22,831 nt of DNA. Origin: G963674505 sp964575975. Lineage in GTDB: Bacteria; Desulfobacterota; Desulfobacteria; Desulfobacterales; SKZT01. Under the pieces are notes generated by a model, which saw nothing but the letters and a program-made list of their open reading frames with translations, was not told the origin of the DNA and made no database searches. A program made the translations under genes and the position numbers. Below, piece after piece: positions 15,242-22,831 of this stretch. Numbering within the stretch: the stretch's first letter is position 1; the number at the start of each line of letters is the position of its first letter. The stretch spans positions 1 through 22,831 of the forward strand of contig CAZNTU010000087.1 of NCBI GenBank assembly GCA_964575975.1, in the 5' to 3' direction.

Positions 15242-16660
15242 TTGAAAACAAAGGTACTGAGTCTGTGGGGAAAAGCCAGGGGGAGTTTTTGGTTCGCGCC
15301 CGCCGTTATGACTGTCTGCGCGATCGCATTGTCGATCCTTTTTCTTTCCATAGACATGTTCGCCTTGACTTACAAGGATTTGAAAGGCTGGTGGCTTTAC
15401 ACCGGCGGGCCCGAAGGCGCGAGACTGCTGCTGTCGACCATTGCGGGTTCCATGATCACGGTGGCGGGCGTCGTTTTCTCGATCACAATCGTGGTCCTTT
15501 CGCTCACGTCCTCTCAATTCGGCCCCCGGCTGGTACGAAACTTCATGGAGGACCAGGCCAAGCAGGCAATGCTCGGAATCTTCGTCGCGACCTTCATCTA
15601 CTGTCTTTTCGTGCTGCAGAACATCAGGGACGTGGGAGACCGGTATTTCGTCCCCTACGTCTCGGTCTCTTTCGGAATCGTGCTCGCGGCGGCCAGCATC
15701 GGGGTTTTGATTTACTTCATCCACGACGTCTCCACGTCGATTCAGGCAAACAGCATAACGGCGAGGGCCTGCATGGAACTGGACAAGGCGATCGATCTCG
15801 TGTTTCCGGAAAAGCCCGGCTCCGACCGGCCGGCAAACGGTTTGGAACCGAGCGACGAAATCGTCGAAAACGACGGATACGTCGCCGAAAAGTACTACCG
15901 AGACACGGTAGCCGTTCCTTCGAAAAGAAGCGGCTACCTGCAAGCTTTCGACATAGATGGCTTGAAAAAGGCCGCGACAAGGCGCGATATCATCGTTCGC
16001 ATGGAAATCCGTCCGGGAGACTTTGTTCTCGAGAGCGGAACCCTTCTTTGGGCGTGGCCCCGCGAAAGGACGAACCCGGATATCGAGAAGGAATTGAACG
16101 GCTTCTTTACCATCGGGAGGGAGCGTACGTCCAGGCAGGACGTGGAGTACGCCATACGGTTGCTCGTGGAGATAGCGGTCAGGGCGTTGTCTCCCGGCGT
16201 CAACGATCCTTTCACGGCCATAGCCTGCGTGGACCGATTGGGCGATGCCATAGGAAAAATAGCGCGGAGAAAACTGCCGGGGCCTTTCTATTACGACGAC
16301 GAAAGGAAGCTTCGCCTGATCGTAAAGAATTTCAGTTTTTCCGGGATCGTGGACGCCGCTTTCAACCAGATTCGCCAGAACGCGGCGGAAACCCCCAGCG
16401 TGTCGATCCGGTTGCTGGAAATCATCGGCTCGACAGGCTGCGTCGTTGACGACCAGGAAAAAAGAAAAACGCTGGAACGGCACGCCTCCATGGTTTACAG
16501 GTCTTGCGCGGGCCGTTTCGAATCGACTGGGGTCAAGGAGGACGTGCAGGATCTGGAAAGGCGCTATTTCGAGGTTATGGAAGTTCTACGCGAGGGGAGG
16601 GCCGGTCGTCGGGAGGAATCGATTTTGGGCGTTCGATACGCGGATGTGGAGAAGGCTTAG
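15242..16660 (+). CDS. DUF2254 family membrane protein
   Basis: A 472-residue protein with four hydrophobic segments in its first half (beginning near FAPAVMTVCAIALSILFLSI, then a stretch with AGSMITVAGVVFSITIVVLS, and two more up to IGVLIYFIHD) and a large soluble C-terminal half. The motif VVLSLTSSQFGPRLVRNFM and RALSPGVNDPFTA are signatures of DUF2254 proteins, whose function is unknown. I prefer the TTG at 15242, which has GGAAGGA 7 bases upstream, over the GTG at 15185 that would translate the G-run tract. It follows baeRF by 66 bases and ends 6 bases from the convergent universal stress gene. Confidence 0.85.
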   Translation: MKTKVLSLWGKARGSFWFAPAVMTVCAIALSILFLSIDMFALTYKDLKGWWLYTGGPEGARLLLSTIAGSMITVAGVVFSITIVVLSLTSSQFGPRLVRNFMEDQAKQAMLGIFVATFIYCLFVLQNIRDVGDRYFVPYVSVSFGIVLAAASIGVLIYFIHDVSTSIQANSITARACMELDKAIDLVFPEKPGSDRPANGLEPSDEIVENDGYVAEKYYRDTVAVPSKRSGYLQAFDIDGLKKAATRRDIIVRMEIRPGDFVLESGTLLWAWPRERTNPDIEKELNGFFTIGRERTSRQDVEYAIRLLVEIAVRALSPGVNDPFTAIACVDRLGDAIGKIARRKLPGPFYYDDERKLRLIVKNFSFSGIVDAAFNQIRQNAAETPSVSIRLLEIIGSTGCVVDDQEKRKTLERHASMVYRSCAGRFESTGVKEDVQDLERRYFEVMEVLREGRAGRREESILGVRYADVEKA

Positions 16661-16666
16661 CCAAAG

Positions 16667-17119
16667 TCAAGCGCTTTGTCTGCGAGAGCGGACAATCAGG
16701 AGCGGTCGGTCGATCCTCTGGAGTACTCCGGCGGAGACGCTCCCGTAGAAGACCCGGGACAACCCGCCGCGACCGTGGCTGGTAAGGGCGATCAGGTCCG
16801 CGCCTTCTTCCTCGGCGGCGGCTATGATCGCGGCGGCGACAGGACCGTAGAAAATCCGGGTGACGGTCTCGATTCCTTTCCTTTCCAAGTTCTCCTTGAC
16901 TCTCATGAGGTAGGCGGCGGCTTCCTCGGTGAGTCGGGCGACTTCCTCGCGGTGTCTGGACAGTTCGGAGAAGGGGCCCGCGCCTCCAGGAATTTCGGCC
17001 TCCACCACCTGGAGCAGGATCACCCTCGATTTGTTCGCCAGCGCCAGGCCCTCCACATGCGTCAGTATTCTCTCGGCCCTGGCGGAGCCGTCCAGCGGAG
17101 CCAGAATGTTTTTGTACAT
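16667..17119 (-). CDS. Universal stress protein (UspA family)
   Basis: A 150-residue single-domain protein of typical length. It begins MYKNILAPLDGSARAE with the conserved aspartate D9 and ends with SHGRGGLSRVFYGSVSAGVL, which holds the full G-2x-G-9x-G-S nucleotide motif, so ATP binding is likely. Family members are cytoplasmic and are induced by starvation or other stress. The ATG at 17117-17119 has a G-rich ribosome site. It starts 36 bases after the hybrid kinase on the same strand, so that kinase and this protein are probably coexpressed. Confidence 0.95.
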   Translation of the reverse strand: MYKNILAPLDGSARAERILTHVEGLALANKSRVILLQVVEAEIPGGAGPFSELSRHREEVARLTEEAAAYLMRVKENLERKGIETVTRIFYGPVAAAIIAAAEEEGADLIALTSHGRGGLSRVFYGSVSAGVLQRIDRPLLIVRSRRQSA

Positions 17120-17155
17120 ATAAGTCCCCCGAGTACCTTGGTTATGTCGTTGCGG

Positions 17156-19573
17156 CTATGTCGTCGTTCGACGGCCGACACGGTAGATCGCGTCGAGCAG
17201 TTCGGACGCCGAGCCGGTTTTGCTTAGAAACGCCTCCGCGCCAACCATGCGCATGGTCTCGGCCATATGATCGTCGTCGAACATCGACAGGCCGATCACG
17301 CGAACCTCTCGATGCTCGGCCTTTATACGCCTTGTGGCTTCTATGCCGTCCATTTTCGGCATGGAGACGTCCATGACGACCAAATCGGGACTAAGGCTTC
17401 GGACCTTCTCGATAGCTTCCAATCCATCGGCGGCCTCTCCCACCACTTCGATGTCGGGTTTTCCGGCGACCAGCCGTATCAGTCCTTGGCGCATAATCTG
17501 ATGATCGTCCACGAACAGGATGCGTATGTTTTCCATATCCGCGACATTCTCTCCTCCACTCCCGCCTTCGGCCTTGCGACCGTTCGACGACTCGGCGGCC
17601 AGTCCGCCGTCGGCTTTCTCGAGGTCGAATGGTACCGCGAGGGTTATGCTGCTTCCCTTGCCCGGAGCGCTGTCGATGGTCAAGTTTCCCCCGATGTGGC
17701 GGGAGCGCTCCAGCAGGCTCAGAAGCCCCAGGCCGGATTTTGCGGCGGAGGCGTTCAGGATGCCGGGATCGAAGCCTCGACCATGATCGCTTACAGTAAG
17801 AACAAGATTGCCGTCCGAGTCGGAAACGACCACTTTCGATTTTTTCACCCCTGCGTAGTTGACTATGTTCGACAACAGTTCTTGAACCGCCCTGAAAATG
17901 AAAATCTTGAGAGGTTCGCTCAAGGAGCGTCGCGCGGCGTTCCTCTCGAGCCGTACTTCCAGTCCGAAATCTTTCCTGGTCTGTTCGACCAGCCATTCGA
18001 GGGCGTCGAACAGATCCGCGTGATTCAATACGGGAGGGCTAAGTTCGTGGGATAGGCGGCGTGATTTTTCGATGGCTTCCGCAAGCAACCGTTCCACGTT
18101 TTCCATCGCATTGAGCGGCATTTTGCACTCGCGGCCCGCTTGCAGCTGAAAACGGGCTGCGGCGACCACCTGCTGCAAATCGTCGTGCAGAAGATACGAA
18201 ACACGTCGTCTTTCACGCTCCTCGGCCTCGATCAGTTCCACGGCCAAAGCCTGAAGCTGTTTCGCCCGGCTTTCGGCCAGTTCCGTTCGCTCGGCCACGC
18301 GCTGCTCCAGAGTTTCGTTCAGTCCCAGAAGCGCCGCTTCCGCTTGTTTGCGGGCGGTGATGTCCGTGAAGACATTGATGGCCCCGCACAATTTTCCTTT
18401 GGCGTCCCGGATCGGATCGATGTTGACCGACAGGCTCAAACGGGCGCCGTCGGGGCGTTCGATTTCCATTTCCTGGGCGCGCACGCTGATTCCGTCTCGC
18501 AGAACCTCCGCCATGGGAGTCCGGTCGCGGGGAAGGGGAGTGCCGTCGGGCCGATACAGGCAAAAAGCCCCGCAAAACCGCTCGTCGGTGTCTCCCGGCC
18601 TAGGAGCGCGGCCCCAAAGCAGAGCGGCCTGATCGTTGTAGTAGGTGATAACGCCGTCGATGTCGCACATGTACATCGCGGCGGGCAGGATCGCAAGCAG
18701 TCGCCGATATCGCTCCTCGCTCTCCCGCAGCGCGTCCTCGGCTCGCTTCCGTTCGGATATGTCGCTTCCGACCGCCAAAATTTCCGACACTTGGCCGTCG
18801 CCGTCGAAAATCGCCTTGTTGGTCCAGGCTATCCAAAGGCGCCTGCCGTCCCGGCAAACGTTTTCGTTGATGTTCGTCGTGTATTTTCGGGGGTTTTCGA
18901 CAATGTCCTTGAGCAATCCGGTCAAGTCCTTTCCGGTAGACTCTCTTCGGGGAACGAGAATGTCGATATGGCGGCCGAGGATCTCGTCGGCGGCGTAGCC
19001 GAAGAGGTTCTGCGCGTATTCGTTGAAGAAAACGATGGTTCCGTCGCATCTCCATCTTATAATGGCGCTGTTGGCGTTTTGCACCAGTTCCCGGTAGCGC
19101 CGCTCGCTTTCCACGAGCGCCCGTTCCGCCTGCTTTCGCTTGCGAAGATCGACCCCGATTCCGATCATGGTGTCGTCTGTAAGGCGGATATTCGCCCAAT
19201 CGACAGGTACGAACCGGCCGTCTTTGGTCGTGACGTTCCATTCGCGCCAGCCTGACTCCAAACATTCCATGAAGGCGACGGCTTGGGCGCGATAGGCCGG
19301 GTCCGGGTAGAGCTTGGCCATAAAGTCGCCGTCGTTTGCGTCCTCCGTGGCCCACCCAAGAACCGCCTCGGCTTGGCAGTTCAACGTGAAGCTCTCGAGT
19401 CGCGGGTCCCACATGACGATCAGGGCCGGAACGTTGTCGAAAATGCCTCGAAGCAAATCCCGGCGTCGCGTCTTCTCTTCTGCCAGCCTTTCCCTCGTTT
19501 CGAAAAGGTCCCGAAGCAGTTTTCCCCGAGATCCTTCGCCGTTTCGAGAGTCCGTTGAAAAATCCGCCGGCAT
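17156..19573 (-). CDS. Hybrid histidine kinase: PAS x3, HisKA_3, HATPase, C-terminal receiver
   Basis: An 805-residue soluble protein. Three PAS domains cover about 40-145, 155-277 and 285-408 (each ending with a DISERK- or DITARK-type motif), then a coiled segment, then HisKA_3 with VSYLLHDDLQQVVAAARFQL (H463). The ATPase has AVQELLSNIVNYAG (N569) and DHGRGFDP. After a glycine-rich linker comes a receiver (about 682-800) with VDDHQIMRQG, D735 in VVMDVSMPKMDG and FLSKTG. The receiver lacks a DNA-binding output, unlike the similar NarL regulators, so phosphate is probably relayed further. I chose the ATG at 19571-19573, with AGGTGA 5 bases upstream, over the GTG at 19582. A universal stress gene follows. 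Confidence 0.93.
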   Translation of the reverse strand: MPADFSTDSRNGEGSRGKLLRDLFETRERLAEEKTRRRDLLRGIFDNVPALIVMWDPRLESFTLNCQAEAVLGWATEDANDGDFMAKLYPDPAYRAQAVAFMECLESGWREWNVTTKDGRFVPVDWANIRLTDDTMIGIGVDLRKRKQAERALVESERRYRELVQNANSAIIRWRCDGTIVFFNEYAQNLFGYAADEILGRHIDILVPRRESTGKDLTGLLKDIVENPRKYTTNINENVCRDGRRLWIAWTNKAIFDGDGQVSEILAVGSDISERKRAEDALRESEERYRRLLAILPAAMYMCDIDGVITYYNDQAALLWGRAPRPGDTDERFCGAFCLYRPDGTPLPRDRTPMAEVLRDGISVRAQEMEIERPDGARLSLSVNIDPIRDAKGKLCGAINVFTDITARKQAEAALLGLNETLEQRVAERTELAESRAKQLQALAVELIEAEERERRRVSYLLHDDLQQVVAAARFQLQAGRECKMPLNAMENVERLLAEAIEKSRRLSHELSPPVLNHADLFDALEWLVEQTRKDFGLEVRLERNAARRSLSEPLKIFIFRAVQELLSNIVNYAGVKKSKVVVSDSDGNLVLTVSDHGRGFDPGILNASAAKSGLGLLSLLERSRHIGGNLTIDSAPGKGSSITLAVPFDLEKADGGLAAESSNGRKAEGGSGGENVADMENIRILFVDDHQIMRQGLIRLVAGKPDIEVVGEAADGLEAIEKVRSLSPDLVVMDVSMPKMDGIEATRRIKAEHREVRVIGLSMFDDDHMAETMRMVGAEAFLSKTGSASELLDAIYRVGRRTTT

Positions 19574-19908
19574 GGTGTTCACCTATTTTTGTTTCCAATT
19601 CGATCTTCCCGTTTCGGTCCGGTCGAATTTGTCGGGTTTTGAAATTTCATGCACCAATCGGATATTGCAGCCGCAAACGACCTTGCCGGATACGTCTCGC
19701 GGACGGTAAAAACCGAATGACACGACTCGTCGATTTAAAACGGAATTCTACAATAATTGCCTGCCATGGTCAAAACCATTTTGTTTAGCGAGGGATAAAC
19801 GGTCTTGCCAAATTTTTGGCCATTCGCTCTCCACCTCCTCCCATCCCGTTTAACAGCCAAGGTCGGGGTCCAATTTTTTCGACACGTTTTTCTTAACACG
19901 TCTATTTT

Positions 19909-19937
19909 TTTATACCGTTTTCGATTTTTTCAACCAA
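19909..19937 (-). promoter_or_regulatory. Weak candidate promoter upstream of the hybrid kinase
   Basis: On the minus strand TTGGTT (19932-19937) and TATAAA (19909-19914) are 17 bases apart. It lies about 340 bases before the kinase start, in an AT-rich tract where such matches are expected by chance. Confidence 0.25.
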
Positions 19938-20743
19938 TTAAAAAAAGCTTTTGAAAAAGGACCCGCGCATCGAAATGCCGATTCCAAGGCGCTGTCGTCC
20001 TTTTTTTTGCTCCGAGCCCGAAAAAAAAGACGATGGCGCCCCGTTTGCTTATACGATTTGGCAAATGTCAACGAACGGTGGATTCCCGAGCAGGCAGTCC
20101 GCAGAAAGTCCCGGTTCGAAAAGCCCCGCCGTTCGGTTCGATCTTTGCAAAGAGAATAGCGAAGTTTGCATGTGCCGCAAGGTCTCGATCTTTGTTCGTA
20201 AAATTAAAGCGGCTTTTAGCGTCTTTGTCCCGCGTCTTTAAGGGGTTGTGGCGAATGTTCGGTTCCCGCTCGAGTTCCCGATTCCGTTCAGGCTGTTTTT
20301 CACGCGCGACCGGTTGCGACAGCTCTTGTTACCGCGATCCACCTTGCGCCGAGTCGATCTTCAGCCGAGCCTCATTTTGCCGTTGCGTTACGAATCGGTT
20401 TTTCGATCTGTATTCAGCGAAATTGCAGTCGACTCCAGTGTTGAAAATGCGTGCCGAAGCTGCTGCCGAGTTGAATTGGTTTTGCAATGTTACGGATGCC
20501 GACACTTTGCTCCCGCGATTTCCGGAACCCACCAGTCGAGGGATTTTCCGGCACATGCTTTACTTCCTGTCCCTCCCGAATTTCTCCGAAGGACTCACGT
20601 CTCGCACGAGATGATCGCTGCAAAACATACTGGAATTTTCGGAATATTTTTCTTGACAAATTCAATATTTGGCATTTTTCCGTTCGGATCATGCCGCGAA
20701 GGTTTCGATTTCCGTCTTTTCTGCGTCGAGACTAAGACTATGA

Positions 20744-20863
20744 TTTGCGAAAGACAATTCGCGCTGTCGTAACGCGATTATCGAGTTTCTCAAGACGTAT
20801 TGGGGCGAGGACGGGGAAATTCAAAAACAGGAGAACTGGTCGCACGGCAAGATGACCCAATAG
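20744..20863 (+). pseudogene. Possible remnant of a lost gene
   Basis: A 39-codon stretch reads like real protein (NAIIEFLKTYWGEDGEIQ, then ENWSHGKMTQ and a TAG), with balanced composition unlike the surrounding frames. It has no start codon and is closed upstream by TGA at 20741-20743. I do not recognise the family. It could be the tail of a decayed gene, or chance. Confidence 0.3.
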
Positions 20864-21007
20864 TTACGGTCTGATGGACAATCACGACATGCCCTGCGAC
20901 AAGCTGGCGCAGACGAGCCGAGGACAAGCGACGCATGAATCTTTATTGCAAGCGTTCCTCCCCCCCCTTTTTTTTCGTCGGCCATGCTTGCCGTCAGGTG
21001 AGAATCC

Positions 21008-22006
21008 CTAAAACAGATATTCCAAACTCATGGTCACGTTCATCTGCTCGGACCAGACTTTGACACCGTGGTCAAAGCTGAAATCGATGCCGAAAAGTTC
21101 ATTGACCAGCCGGTGCGTGCCGGTGGTGGAGATGCGCAGGTACTCCAAACCGATGTTCGCATTGAAATTGCGGGTAAACCCGACTTTCAAATCCATCAGA
21201 GCGTGCCTTGCATCCCCTGTGGTTTTGTCGTCGGTAATACGCCTGCCGCTTCGTAGCAGGTGATGGTCTTCATTGTCGGCGCGTACGTATGCCCAGTCTA
21301 CCTGAGTCAACAATTCGAGGGCGTACAGACGAAACGGTTTGCCCAAATCGAACGCGGTCTTGAAACCGACGAAGAACTGCCAGTAGGTTTGCTCGAAGTC
21401 GATGCCGTCGCCCGGAAGAGGATCCGGCGTTTGTTCGCTCCCCGGCGCCGGATAATATTGCATTCCATCGTAGGTGACCAGCGAAAAGTTCTGCCAGACA
21501 AGACCGACAGAAGGGCGAAGGTCCAGCCATCGTGGCAGTTTCAGCCAGTCCGATATTTTTAGATCGACGTCCCCTCGCACCATATAGCTTGGCTCCATGC
21601 GACAGTTGGATTCGGAATAGATGGTTTTCACATCCGGACGGTCGTCGTCGTCCCAGTCGGAATCCATCATGGTACCGTCCACTTGGTCGGAGATGTTGCG
21701 AAACACTTCGGCGCCCGTCGAAAATCGAGAAAATTCCCGTCGTAAAGAAATGCCCGCCCACCAGGAATCCAGCGGAAATTCCAGACGACTGAGCGGCGCC
21801 TGATACGGCGGAAAGGGATTTCCGAATTCGTAAGAGGTGTGACTGTTGAAAAAATATCGTGTCTTAAGCTCCACAGACCAGGGGAGCATGGAATCTTCCT
21901 CTTCAGCCGCATTGACGGTGGCCGTCGGAGCAACTTGCGCAAAACTCAAAAAGACCAGCGACAAAAAGATTGGAAAAAACGTGTATTTCAGGTTGAAATG
22001 CTTCAT
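21008..22006 (-). CDS. Omptin-family outer-membrane aspartyl protease
   Basis: A 332-residue protein with a signal peptide (about 1-33, cleavage near VNA), beta-barrel strand patterns and a C-terminal phenylalanine, as expected for an outer-membrane barrel. It resembles omptins (OmpT, Pla; about 310-320 residues): SRLEFPLDSWWAG near the start, MMDSDWDD giving the aspartate pair D115 and D117 (OmpT D83, D85), and DNEDHHLLR giving D247 and H249 in the D-x-H arrangement of OmpT D210 and H212. Overall identity looks low, so it is a distant member. The ATG at 22004-22006 is 5 bases after the previous gene's stop, with GGAG upstream, so the two are cotranscribed. Omptins cleave between basic residues and usually need LPS. 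Confidence 0.75.
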   Translation of the reverse strand: MKHFNLKYTFFPIFLSLVFLSFAQVAPTATVNAAEEEDSMLPWSVELKTRYFFNSHTSYEFGNPFPPYQAPLSRLEFPLDSWWAGISLRREFSRFSTGAEVFRNISDQVDGTMMDSDWDDDDRPDVKTIYSESNCRMEPSYMVRGDVDLKISDWLKLPRWLDLRPSVGLVWQNFSLVTYDGMQYYPAPGSEQTPDPLPGDGIDFEQTYWQFFVGFKTAFDLGKPFRLYALELLTQVDWAYVRADNEDHHLLRSGRRITDDKTTGDARHALMDLKVGFTRNFNANIGLEYLRISTTGTHRLVNELFGIDFSFDHGVKVWSEQMNVTMSLEYLF

Positions 22007-22011
22007 CGTTT

Positions 22012-22725
22012 TTAAGCTCCAGCGATGTAGACGGATCTAAAACAGCAATTGCAGATTCTTTTCGCGTATCCGACCACGGTGATCAAGCGCGCGCCCATGT
22101 CCCACAGGATTTTCACGGCCGCCGGCATCGCCTTGTCCAAGGAATCCCTTGTCTCGGAATCGGCTTCCAGGATGTTTCCGACCGGGGCAACCGTCATTAG
22201 CTGGATTTCCCATTGCGAGGTCTGGGCCTTTGGAACGAACAGAATCGTTTTTTCGTCCTCGAGGATCGCCAGGCTGCTTTCCGCGTCGATGCCGTCCATG
22301 CGTCGGTTGCTTCGAACGGCTTCGGTGTACGCATCGAAAAAGCCCTTTCCCGTCTCCTTTCTGCAATCCTGGATGAACTCGGCCACCATGTCGCCGCAGG
22401 CGAAGGATGGAATCGCCTTTCCGGGCTCTTGCGAATCCGCGGCGGACGGGATCATGGCGAACTGCTGGTGGATTTGCTGGTGGGAAGCGTGAAGCCTGTA
22501 CTTGGAATGGGAAAAATCGAAACCGAAGTTCCATCCCCAGAGAGTGCAATCGAAATTCAAGCCTCCGTCTCGGGCCCTGCCGGCAACGCGGTCTTGTATT
22601 TCCCGTCTTAGGCTTTCCAGCCGCTCCTTCGACAAGCTTCGCCTTTTTTCCCCGCTCTCGATGCCGACCTCTCTCGCGAGCCTTGCGTATGTGCGTTGAT
22701 AATAAAGGTGTCTCAATCCCGCCAT
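22012..22725 (-). CDS. GalT/HIT-like protein of unknown substrate, main reading frame
   Basis: A 237-residue frame from the ATG at 22723-22725 to the TAA at 22012. I do not recognise a named family. The segment HASHQQIHQQFAMIP (about 79-93) lines up with the active-site strand of galactose-1-phosphate uridylyltransferases: the catalytic second histidine is kept while the first of the H-x-H pair is glutamine. A later stretch (TILFVPKAQTSQWEIQLM) recalls the second half of such folds. A nucleotidyl-transfer or hydrolase role is inference only. The ATG has no good ribosome site, and protein-like sequence continues upstream in frame (KRYRIADLSAKD), which suggests that the true start lies further upstream. 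The omptin gene follows 5 bases later. Confidence 0.55.
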   Translation of the reverse strand: MAGLRHLYYQRTYARLAREVGIESGEKRRSLSKERLESLRREIQDRVAGRARDGGLNFDCTLWGWNFGFDFSHSKYRLHASHQQIHQQFAMIPSAADSQEPGKAIPSFACGDMVAEFIQDCRKETGKGFFDAYTEAVRSNRRMDGIDAESSLAILEDEKTILFVPKAQTSQWEIQLMTVAPVGNILEADSETRDSLDKAMPAAVKILWDMGARLITVVGYAKRICNCCFRSVYIAGA

Positions 22726-22831
22726 GTCTTTCGCGGAAAGATCCGCGATCCTGTACCTTTTTTCTCGCGTGCGAGGGAGGGGTTTTCCCCGACCATTTTT
22801 CTATCGCGTCTGAAAATGAAATCCCCTCCGG
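22713..22831 (-). pseudogene. Probable 5' part of the GalT/HIT-like gene, in another frame
   Basis: From the right edge one minus-strand frame reads FIFRRDRKMVGENPSLARE and reaches an A6 run (22758-22763 as T6 on the plus strand). One extra A there would join it to the frame of the main gene (KRYRIADLSAKDMAGL). As it stands it ends at TGA 22713-22715, inside the main frame. An in-frame ATG lies at 22794-22796; GGAGGGG at the very edge may be a ribosome site or simply coding. Confidence 0.45.

Larger units (their letters stand above)
19574..21007. other. Long gene-poor, AT-richer region
   Basis: About 1.4 kb with no convincing gene. Open frames exist on the plus strand (19951-20241, 20033-20614, 20248-20772), but their translations are rich in R, F, S and C, match no family I know and overlap one another. 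It holds many T and A runs, one coding-like remnant (20744-20863) and a C8T8 tract (20960-20975). Confidence 0.55.

Noticed and set aside
15076..16449. 457-codon plus-strand frame overlapping the DUF2254 gene
   Set aside because: It is arginine-rich shadow translation; the DUF2254 frame has clear family motifs and membrane segments.
20248..20772. 174-codon plus-strand frame in the gene-poor region
   Set aside because: There is no ribosome site, the composition is odd, it overlaps another frame (20033-20614) and no family is recognised. I cannot support it as a gene.
22758..22763. Programmed -1 ribosomal frameshift at the A6 run
   Set aside because: The run is not in the register of a classical X-XXY-YYZ slippery heptamer, and I saw no clear downstream structure. 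An indel or transcriptional slippage is a simpler reading.

Overview
The window reads as chromosomal DNA of a diderm (Gram-negative) bacterium of moderately high G+C. It encodes an Mla-type retrograde lipid transporter, an AsmA-like YdbH/YnbE/YdbL system with an outer-membrane lipoprotein, and an omptin-like beta-barrel protease, all of which require an outer membrane. Several genes start with TTG or GTG behind good Shine-Dalgarno sequences. I cannot name the organism. No rRNA, tRNA, CRISPR array or intact insertion sequence was seen.

Positions 1-4650, minus strand: an Mla-like ABC ATPase (cut by the window edge) and its MlaE permease with a strong promoter; then an aconitase followed closely by a metallo-beta-lactamase-fold hydrolase. 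Positions 4822-8399, plus strand, divergent from aconitase: a ydbH-ynbE-ydbL cluster, thought to move phospholipid to the outer membrane. Together with Mla this makes the left third an envelope-lipid region. Positions 8464-9157: mobB (molybdenum cofactor) with its own near-consensus promoter and a tandem 22-bp duplication at its start.

Positions 9611-13489, minus strand: a signalling block made of a Yip1-like membrane protein, a PAS/HisKA_3 histidine kinase, a NarL-type response regulator and, beyond a near-perfect large palindrome, a second PAS histidine kinase. Positions 14033-16660, plus strand: a bacterial release-factor-like (baeRF) protein with a structured leader, then a DUF2254 membrane protein preceded by an extreme G-rich stretch. 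Positions 16667-19573, minus strand: a three-PAS hybrid kinase with a C-terminal receiver and a universal stress protein. These suggest a stress-signalling neighbourhood.

Positions 19574-21007 form a long, AT-richer, apparently non-coding tract with one short coding-like remnant. Positions 21008-22831, minus strand: an omptin-family protease with its catalytic residues in place, directly downstream of a GalT/HIT-like gene whose 5' part appears displaced into another frame at an A6 run.
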